This document shows positions 57,772 to 64,000 of a stretch of 64,000 bases of DNA, piece by piece. The notes beneath the pieces were generated by a model, which saw only the letters and a list, made by a program, of their open reading frames with translations, was not told where the DNA came from and made no database searches. Source of the stretch: Prevotella sp. (GTDB lineage Bacteria > Bacteroidota > Bacteroidia > Bacteroidales > Bacteroidaceae); assembly GCA_017443345.1 (NCBI GenBank), contig JAFSNR010000021.1:1-64000 (forward strand), in the 5' to 3' direction. A program made the translations under genes and the position numbers. Numbering within the stretch: position 1 is the first letter of the stretch; every line of letters starts with the position of its first letter.

Positions 57772-59790
57772 TTACCAGATTCTGATGCGCTTTTTCTTTG
57801 GGATGAACAGCTTGCCTTTCTTGATGCCAAAAGCGTCGTACCACTCGTCAATCTGGGGGAGGGCACCGTTGACACGGACCATATTTGGAGAGTGGACATC
57901 CTGATTGAGAAGCATGTCCATATACTGCTCGCGGTTATTGCTTGCCCACACGCGGGCCCAGCCGAGGAAGAAGCGCTGATCGGCAGTCAGACCGTCGATA
58001 ATGCGGTCGTTGCCCGTATTGTGGAGTGCCTGCAGAGCGACGTGAAGTCCGCCGTTGTCGCCGATGTTCTCGCCCAGCGTCTGTTTGCCGTTCACCTTCT
58101 TGCCATTCACTACCTCGATGGTCGAGAAGTAGTCAGCCAGACGGGCAGCGCGCTTGTCGAAGGCGGCTTTGTCGGCAGCCGTCCACCAGTTGCGCTGATT
58201 ACCCGTAACGTCGAACTGGCAGCCCTGGTCGTCGAAGCCGTGGCTCATCTCGTGACCTATCACGCCACCGATGGCTCCATAGTTCTGGGCGTCATCGGCC
58301 TCCACATCGAAGAACGGCGGCTGGAGGATACCGGCAGGGAAGCAGATCTCGTTGGTGGTGGGGTTATAGTAGGCGTTGATGGTCTGCGGTGTCATGTGCC
58401 ACTCTGTCTTATCTACGGGCTTGTTCACCTTGCGGTTCAGGCCGTCAATCCATTTCCATTCGCTCACGCTGGCCAGGTTCTCGTAGAGCGACAGCTGGTC
58501 GTCAATCTGCATCTGGCTGTAGTCCTTCCACTTGTCGGGATAGCCAATCTTAATATGGAAGTCGGCCAGTTTCTTCTTGGCTTCAGCCTTCGTGACGTCA
58601 CTCATCCAGTCGAGGGCATCAATACGCTGGCCAAGAGCAGTCTGAAGGTTGCGAACAAGGGTGAGCACACGCTGCTTGCTCGACTCAGGGAAGTATTTCT
58701 CGCAGTACATCTTACCGATGGCATCGCCCAGAACACCGTTGACCAGTGCGGTGGCCTGTTTCCACAGCGGGTCGTCCTGCGGCTGACCTGTCAGTGCCTG
58801 TGCAAAGGTGAAATAAGAGCGGCGCAGATCCTGTGTCAGACAAGAGGCTGCACCGGCGATGATGCGCACCTCGGCGTATGCCTTCAGGTCGTCGAGTGGT
58901 GTGTCGGCGAGAATTTTCTCTACCTCGTGCAACTGTTCGGGCTGTCCCACCACAAGCTGCTTGAAGGCGGGGAAACCCGTGACCCAGAACACGGTGGGCC
59001 AGTCGATGCCGGGGAAGTCGCGCACCAGCTCGTCATAGGTCATCTTGTGGTAGTTGGCATCGATGTCGCGCAGCTTCACCATGTCGTAGCTGGCCCCGGC
59101 AATGCGCTTCTCAATAGCATACACTTTTTCCACAAGTTCGCTGGCCTTTGCCTCGTCATAGCCCAGGGCCGCGAACATCCGCTTGCCGTATGCCTTGTAA
59201 GCCTCCCGCACGGCCAGTGTCTGCGGGTCGTCGTTGAAGTAGTAGTCGCGATTGCCCAGTCCAAGTCCTGCCTGCGAGATGCTGACGATGTTGTTGTCGG
59301 CATCGCGGAGGTCGGCACCGGCTCCCCAGGCAAACATCATCGTGTTCTCGCCACGGCGGTCAATCTCGGCGGTGACGCGCTGGTATTCCTTGCGGTCCTT
59401 GATGGCACGGATCCGCTCGATGTAAGGCATGATGGGTGTCAGCCCCTGCTCGTTGCGCTTCAGCGTGTCCATCATCTGGTTGTAGAGCGTACCAATCTTA
59501 TAGCCCAGCGAACCTTTCTCCTGTGGCTTCGTCGAGAACTCCAGAACCATCTCCTGGATCTGTTTCTGGTTCTGCTCGTAAAGGTCGAGGAAAGCACCGT
59601 TGCTCATCTGGTCATCGCGCAGCGGGTGCGTCTTGAGCCAGTTGCCACAGGCATATTCCACGAAGTTGTCACCCGGTTTCACGTCAGGGTTCATGTTTGA
59701 CTTGTCGTAACCCTTCAGTTCTTGTGCAGAGGCTGTTCCTCCGCAAATCAGCATCATTGAGAGACTGAAGATTTTGAATGTTTTATTCAT
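57772..59790 (-). CDS. M13 family (neprilysin-like) metallopeptidase
   Basis: A 672-residue zinc peptidase with a signal peptide (ending GGTASAQ). The zinc site is HEMSH (H513, E514, H517) in VIGHEMSHGFDDQGCQFD, with the third ligand in GENIGDNGGL. The N-terminal M13 domain (NMNPDVKPGDNFVEYACGNW) and the C-terminal CxxW-like end (SPNMVRVNGALPQIDEWYDAF) are normal. It is expected to cut peptides in the periplasm or outside. It has its own promoter. Confidence 0.95.
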   Translation of the reverse strand: MNKTFKIFSLSMMLICGGTASAQELKGYDKSNMNPDVKPGDNFVEYACGNWLKTHPLRDDQMSNGAFLDLYEQNQKQIQEMVLEFSTKPQEKGSLGYKIGTLYNQMMDTLKRNEQGLTPIMPYIERIRAIKDRKEYQRVTAEIDRRGENTMMFAWGAGADLRDADNNIVSISQAGLGLGNRDYYFNDDPQTLAVREAYKAYGKRMFAALGYDEAKASELVEKVYAIEKRIAGASYDMVKLRDIDANYHKMTYDELVRDFPGIDWPTVFWVTGFPAFKQLVVGQPEQLHEVEKILADTPLDDLKAYAEVRIIAGAASCLTQDLRRSYFTFAQALTGQPQDDPLWKQATALVNGVLGDAIGKMYCEKYFPESSKQRVLTLVRNLQTALGQRIDALDWMSDVTKAEAKKKLADFHIKIGYPDKWKDYSQMQIDDQLSLYENLASVSEWKWIDGLNRKVNKPVDKTEWHMTPQTINAYYNPTTNEICFPAGILQPPFFDVEADDAQNYGAIGGVIGHEMSHGFDDQGCQFDVTGNQRNWWTAADKAAFDKRAARLADYFSTIEVVNGKKVNGKQTLGENIGDNGGLHVALQALHNTGNDRIIDGLTADQRFFLGWARVWASNNREQYMDMLLNQDVHSPNMVRVNGALPQIDEWYDAFGIKKGKLFIPKKKRIRIW

Positions 59791-59832
59791 ACTTATATAT
59801 TAATAAATTTAATTGTCATGCTTTTGACGCTG

Positions 59833-59899
59833 CAAAAGTACAAAAAACTACAAGGTCCGTCAAAAATTTGGGATAATTTGCACAATTATGTGACGAATG
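59833..59899 (-). promoter_or_regulatory. Promoter and box of the M13 peptidase gene
   Basis: TACTTTTG at 59840-59833 followed by CAGCGTC. One box, TGTGACGAATGACA, starts at 59890 on the + strand, about 50 bases ahead of the -7 element. Confidence 0.65.
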
Positions 59900-59908
59900 A
59901 CACCATTT

Positions 59909-62041
59909 TCATGTACCCATACGGGCCTGAACATCACGACCTGCTCCTGTACCTTTATATTTGCTGCGGGTGGCATTGAGGCGGTAGATGAGCGAGAGCA
60001 TCAACTTGTGGGTTGAGAAACGGTTGTTCTGCTGAATCTGGTTGTAACCACAATCTGAGAACTCGTTCATACGATTACGCTGGAAGCAGTCGAGCACAGC
60101 AGCACGCAGGGTAAGCGAGTTATCCTTGAGCAGACTCTTCTGTGCCACCAGGCCCAAACGCAGATTGTAGGTGTCATTATAGAATACGTAGGAGCATCCA
60201 CTGGAACGGTACATCAGGTTCACATCAAACTTCCAGCCATGTTTCAGCGTAAACGAGTTATAGGCATTAAACGTATACTGTGGTTTGTCGTAATAAACGC
60301 GATAAACGCCCTTGGGTCCTTCCACATCCAGATAGAGGTCCTGCTTCTCGATACCAGCAGTGGCATTGAGCGACCAAAAGCTTATACGAGGCGTTACAGC
60401 CAAATAGGCACTCAGCGTGTTGATGGGCTTATCGAGATTGATATGCTTGCAAAGCATGGCGTCTGTCTCAGTAAGGAAGTTCCACTGGGTAATGGGATTC
60501 GTCAGATGCTCGTACGATGCAGTCAGCGTCACCCACTTATACGATATGTTCAGCGTCAGGTCGCGCACGCGCTCGTTGAGCAGCTGCGAGTTTCCGGCCT
60601 GATACATATAGCGGCTGATATAGGTCACGGCATCGTTCATAGCGAAGAAGCTGGGGCGATAGGTTTTCATACTATACGACAGAGCCGTCTGCACCTTACC
60701 CAAGGTCACAGAGTAGGATGCCGTGGGGAACCACTCGTCCATTGAGCGATGCAGCTTTTCGTCTTTATTGATGGCATCGTCGTAATCCAAGAGTGTATGC
60801 TCGTATCGCAGACCTACGGAGGCACTGCCGTACTTCTGGAAATCGCAGCTGTATTCGGCAAAGGCGGCCACGTTGTTCTCTTTGATATCAGCATCGGAAT
60901 TGGCAATCAGGGCCTTGTCAATCCAATAGGTGTTGTTGCGATTCACGAAGGTCATCTCAGTACCAGCCTCCAGCTCGCCCTTCCAAACAGGGTACGACAG
61001 CACCAGCTTGCCTGCATAGAGACGACTCCTGGTGTCCGATTTACTTAGTACGAAATCATCCTGCACCTTGCTTTGTTCCACGTTCTCGCGGTCGGTATCC
61101 GTTCCATTTCTCATGAAATCGAAGTTGAAGTCGATACCCAGTTTGCCAACCTTACCATTATAATAGGTGTTGGTGAGCCATCCCAGAGGCTTCGTCTCCT
61201 TGCTGGTCTGGTGGGAGTAGAGGTGGTCGATAAGGGAATTATTCTCGAACACGTCCTCGTCGTAAATTACCTGATTCTTGCCGTTCATCTGGTGCGTCAG
61301 ATCGGCACGCACACCCAGCGAGTGATTGTCCGACAACTGCCAGTTCACACCAAACGTATAGGTCAGGTTATCATGCTTCCACGTCATCGTGTAAGGACCA
61401 TACTGACGAAAAACCTTATCCGTCGTGGTGATATCCTCGATGGTACTGTACTGACGATAGTCCTGATGATAGTAATACACAGAGCTAAACACATCAACGC
61501 CGTTCTTGCGATAGTTAGCACCTACTTTTGCCTGCGGACGGTCGAAATCGTAACGCAAGTCGTGCTCATCAGACAGTGTGAGGTCGAGACTTAGGCCGTC
61601 ACCCTGCTGACGGACAGTACGGATGCGCACCACGGCCCGCACCGTCGCGTCATACTGCGCACCGGGGTTGTTGATCACCTCTACATCGCGTATTTCCTCG
61701 CTGCGCAGACGCTTCAGTTCGCTATTGTCGCGCATCAGTCGACCGTTGATATAGATAAGCGGTGAGCCCTTTCCCAACACCTCGGGTGTCTCGTCCGTCC
61801 CCGTCATGCCAGGCACTTTTACCAGCATCTCGCCCAATGTGCCTGCATCTGATAGCGGAGTTCCCTGAATGCGGGTTATCATAGCATTGCCCTTCAGACG
61901 GGTATTAGGGAGGTTGCCCTTCACGACAACCTCCTGCAACTCCTGCATCATGCTTACAGATTTTAAGCTATCTTGTTGCTCCTGTCCACTCGCTGATATA
62001 AACGCAAGGGCGATAGTCGTAGCCAAAACAATTCTTTTCAT
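59909..62041 (-). CDS. Outer-membrane barrel protein 3 (OMP_b-brl_3-type)
   Basis: A 710-residue paralogue lacking the CarboxypepD_reg-like domain: after the signal peptide (ending FISASGQ) the plug region starts at once (LQEVVVKGNLPNTRLKGNAM, PLIYINGRLMRDNSELKRL). The barrel ends in SKYKGTGAGRDVQARMGT, as in the other two. It follows the transglutaminase-like gene after 23 bases and probably forms an operon with it. Confidence 0.87.
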   Translation of the reverse strand: MKRIVLATTIALAFISASGQEQQDSLKSVSMMQELQEVVVKGNLPNTRLKGNAMITRIQGTPLSDAGTLGEMLVKVPGMTGTDETPEVLGKGSPLIYINGRLMRDNSELKRLRSEEIRDVEVINNPGAQYDATVRAVVRIRTVRQQGDGLSLDLTLSDEHDLRYDFDRPQAKVGANYRKNGVDVFSSVYYYHQDYRQYSTIEDITTTDKVFRQYGPYTMTWKHDNLTYTFGVNWQLSDNHSLGVRADLTHQMNGKNQVIYDEDVFENNSLIDHLYSHQTSKETKPLGWLTNTYYNGKVGKLGIDFNFDFMRNGTDTDRENVEQSKVQDDFVLSKSDTRSRLYAGKLVLSYPVWKGELEAGTEMTFVNRNNTYWIDKALIANSDADIKENNVAAFAEYSCDFQKYGSASVGLRYEHTLLDYDDAINKDEKLHRSMDEWFPTASYSVTLGKVQTALSYSMKTYRPSFFAMNDAVTYISRYMYQAGNSQLLNERVRDLTLNISYKWVTLTASYEHLTNPITQWNFLTETDAMLCKHINLDKPINTLSAYLAVTPRISFWSLNATAGIEKQDLYLDVEGPKGVYRVYYDKPQYTFNAYNSFTLKHGWKFDVNLMYRSSGCSYVFYNDTYNLRLGLVAQKSLLKDNSLTLRAAVLDCFQRNRMNEFSDCGYNQIQQNNRFSTHKLMLSLIYRLNATRSKYKGTGAGRDVQARMGT

Positions 62042-62064
62042 CACTATTGTTTCATGTAGCTATA

Positions 62065-63318
62065 TCATTCGGGGTTTGCCCAGAAGAAATTGGGATCGGT
62101 GGTCGTGTCGCACTTCCAATTGTTGTTGACGAAGCCTACGGGTATCAGACGGATGTCTTCCTCTGCAGGATTGGGGCGATAATCGCTTTCTGGATTGAAT
62201 CGGCTATACTTCTTACAGACAAAGTAGTAGAGATTCTTCGCCATGTAATAATCCAGATAATACTCCTTGGTCTGCTGGTTCTCATGATTCCAGTTGGCAG
62301 TCTCGCAGAGCACCAACGGAAGGTCATTCCTCAACCTCTCGCGCACCTCGGCAATGCTGAGCATCGTGCCGTTCTCGTCCATCACCCAGGCATCCATCGT
62401 GGGGTCGATGTATAGCCACTTCTGCAACTGGTCAGACCAGACGGTATTGATGACGTGGCACTCATAATCCAATGAATCGGCAGGCATGCAGGTGACGTAA
62501 CGCGCAGGGATGCCCATCGAGAGATACATCTCGCATAGAGAGATAGCCAGTTGTCGACAGTTGATACCTCTTCCTGTAGTCTTACAATAGTTATATAGGT
62601 CGATGGCATCCATCTCGGCAAAGGCGCGATTGCCGCCGTCATGGCGCATGTTGTCGTGGGCAAAATGTAACAAATTGATGATCTTCGACAATTCATCGCC
62701 CTGACCAGCTACGGAGTCGAGTTTGAAATATTCACGAACAACGCTCAGACACTTCGAATCTTTCGACTCATAACGGAAAGGGTTGTCAATTTTCACAGCA
62801 TCCTGGGCGTATGGAGCCGACTTCTTGAGCACGCTCAGTGGCTGGCGGTCCTTCACCACAGCCAGCAGAGCCTGATATTTCTTGTCCTTGCGGAGCGAGG
62901 CGAGGTCGTTGTCGTTGAGCATGTTGTCATAGCGCTTATAACCGCTATCCACCGATTTGCCGAGAGCCTCCAAAGCCAGTTTCTTTTGTTTCGTCAGGGC
63001 GTAGCAGCAGGCCATATCATACAGATAGTCGGCCTTTGCTGCTTTAATCATCTCTGGTGACAATTCTGTTCTTTGGCAGATCGTTGTGGTGTCGAGAATG
63101 TTGATCAGCGTTGTCAACGGAGTGATTGCTTCTTTGTATTTTCCGTCCTTGATATAGTTTTTATAGGTGGTATCATGCATAGCCATCATCACCTGAAACT
63201 CCATCATGCGCTTTTGTTGAACTACGTTCGGCTTCTGTTGAGCCTTGGCGTTCATCACAAGTGCCAGCATCATAGTCAGCACCACCAGAATTCTCTTATC
63301 AATAACTTGATTCTTCAT
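62065..63318 (-). CDS. Transglutaminase-like domain protein 2
   Basis: A 417-residue secreted protein. The start is MKNQVIDKRILVVL; the 22 codons upstream (MAIIATLRNFA...) are the translated promoter. A signal peptide (ending VMNAKAQ) and a TPR-like N-terminal part (ACCYALTKQKKLALEALGKS) precede the Transglut_core with Cys in GRGINCRQLAISL, His in DYECHVINTVW and Asp in WLYIDPTMDAW. A decayed paralogue is at 46762. Confidence 0.88.
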   Translation of the reverse strand: MKNQVIDKRILVVLTMMLALVMNAKAQQKPNVVQQKRMMEFQVMMAMHDTTYKNYIKDGKYKEAITPLTTLINILDTTTICQRTELSPEMIKAAKADYLYDMACCYALTKQKKLALEALGKSVDSGYKRYDNMLNDNDLASLRKDKKYQALLAVVKDRQPLSVLKKSAPYAQDAVKIDNPFRYESKDSKCLSVVREYFKLDSVAGQGDELSKIINLLHFAHDNMRHDGGNRAFAEMDAIDLYNYCKTTGRGINCRQLAISLCEMYLSMGIPARYVTCMPADSLDYECHVINTVWSDQLQKWLYIDPTMDAWVMDENGTMLSIAEVRERLRNDLPLVLCETANWNHENQQTKEYYLDYYMAKNLYYFVCKKYSRFNPESDYRPNPAEEDIRLIPVGFVNNNWKCDTTTDPNFFWANPE

Positions 63319-63353
63319 ACCTATTTGTTTTTCTTTTTTTTCATTTGACGTTG

Positions 63354-63361
63354 CAAAATTA
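63354..63361 (-). promoter_or_regulatory. Promoter of the transglutaminase/barrel-3 operon
   Basis: TAATTTTG followed by CAACGTC, nearly the same as the promoter at 54054-54047, with the shared upstream CAACTCTTCG. No box is visible here. Confidence 0.7.
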
Positions 63362-63403
63362 CGAAGAGTTGCTATTATAGCCAAATTTATGGAATATTCA
63401 CCT

Positions 63404-63955
63404 TCAATTCTTGATATCTACACCACCAATAAAATTGTCGGCTATGATGTGTAGGCAATGTGCATCCTTTTCTGCTGTTCTTGAAGCATGGTTGCCGACA
63501 CCGCCTATGAAGCTACGGCTCTTGACCACGACATTCACCGTCTGAGGTACAAAGAGTTCCACACCGCCGCAGAAGGTATGGATCTCAATTTCCTCATCTT
63601 CAATAATAGTGGCATTTCGCAGATCCATACGGATACCGCCACAGAAAGCGTCAAGACGGGCACCGTGGAATGGCTCGCCACGATAGATGTACTCGTCACC
63701 GCCGTAATGTACGCTGCAACAGATGCGCTTGCCGTCTTCACCAATAGGCAGAGGACGCTGGAGCCACTGGTCTGGGTCGCGGCGATAACTGTTGACAATC
63801 ATTAATGCTCCTACGTAGATAAGTGCTGCTGGAGCAATATAAGTCGTCCAGGGCTGGCGCCACAGCCAGTCGTTCTCAATGATTCCCCACATGTTGGCCA
63901 GCTTCCAAGCACCAGCCACAATCAACACTATTCCAATAATCGTTCTTGGTTTCAT
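63404..63955 (-). CDS. LiaF/YvqF-like membrane protein
   Basis: A 183-residue protein with two N-terminal membrane helices (TIIGIVLIVAGAWKLANMWG, YIAPAALIYVGALMIV). The C-terminal beta-helix-like domain is of the DUF2154/LiaF type: repeated GG turns in FCGGIRMDLRNATI, TFCGGVELFVPQTVNVVVKS and FIGGVDIKN. Such proteins modulate envelope-stress sensing. Its partner kinase/regulator, if present, lies beyond the window. Confidence 0.82.
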   Translation of the reverse strand: MKPRTIIGIVLIVAGAWKLANMWGIIENDWLWRQPWTTYIAPAALIYVGALMIVNSYRRDPDQWLQRPLPIGEDGKRICCSVHYGGDEYIYRGEPFHGARLDAFCGGIRMDLRNATIIEDEEIEIHTFCGGVELFVPQTVNVVVKSRSFIGGVGNHASRTAEKDAHCLHIIADNFIGGVDIKN

Positions 63956-63990
63956 AACTATAACTTTTTAATGATCAACGTTTCTGGGTG

Positions 63991-63998
63991 CAAAATTA
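63991..63998 (-). promoter_or_regulatory. Promoter of the LiaF-like gene
   Basis: TAATTTTG followed by CACCCAG on the minus strand, 36 bases before the start. Confidence 0.7.
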
Positions 63999-64000
63999 AG

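Noticed and set aside
63319-63384. Upstream extension MAIIATLRNFA of the transglutaminase gene (and the matching one at 41763-41798)
   Set aside because: Both are the translated -7 promoter region TTCGTAATTTTGCA; the homologous signal-peptide start lies downstream.

Overview
The window comes from a member of the Bacteroidota, most likely a Prevotella/Segatella-type gut or rumen bacterium. The signs are promoters of the TAnnTTTG (-7) class with a short leader, an adjacent SusC/SusD pair, a membrane-bound propeller/AraC regulator of the HTCS kind, HU-like DNA-binding proteins with long tails, and OMP_b-brl_3-type outer-membrane barrels. No rRNA, tRNA or CRISPR array was seen. All calls rest on reading the translations and bases by eye; no database was searched.

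Layout. (1) 55-4291: a translationally coupled operon for a family 2 encapsulin shell with a cNMP-binding-like domain, a cysteine desulfurase carrying a long N-terminal extension (probable cargo), and a PLP enzyme of the Cys/Met family. This is a probable sulfur-handling nanocompartment. (2) 4381-7136 (-): a short-chain dehydrogenase, a LuxR-type response regulator and O-acetylhomoserine sulfhydrylase. (3) 7391-14173 (-): a complete tryptophan operon trpBEGDCFA preceded by an unannotated 18-residue leader peptide with three consecutive Trp codons and an attenuator hairpin. (4) 14653-33446 (+): a pectin-utilisation locus with PL10 pectate lyase, a propeller/AraC regulator that lacks kinase and receiver domains, SusC, SusD, CE8 pectin methylesterase, a CE7-like esterase, a second esterase/hydrolase, GH43 and a GNAT enzyme. 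Between the lyase and the regulator sits a foreign-looking module (15903-19295): an HU-like gene, arrays of 22-bp direct repeats and a primase/VapE-like ATPase gene bracketed by about 131-bp inverted repeats. (5) 33489-38872: a dinB remnant, a TolC/HlyD/MFS tripartite efflux operon and a small coiled-coil gene. (6) 38914-54015 (-): many small accessory and stress genes (MerR regulator, flavodoxin-type reductases, VOC protein, class A beta-lactamase, isochorismatase-like hydrolase, YjdF-like protein, acetyltransferase fusions), mixed with decayed copies of beta-lactamase, flavodoxin and transglutaminase genes. (7) 41816-63998: three paralogous outer-membrane barrels, transglutaminase-like proteins, an M13 metallopeptidase and a LiaF-like membrane protein. 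Two of the barrels have almost identical promoters, signal peptides and a duplicated 20-bp-spaced box; M13 peptidase has one clear copy of the box.

Strongest leads: the inverted-repeat-bracketed HU/VapE module with iteron-like repeats, which looks like an undescribed replicative or mobile unit inserted in a pectin locus; the encapsulin operon that adds a second PLP enzyme to a desulfurase; the trp leader attenuator; the box shared by the envelope genes; and leader-RNA repeat arrays with periods of 11 or 21 nt before a DUF6266-like gene and a second HU-like gene.
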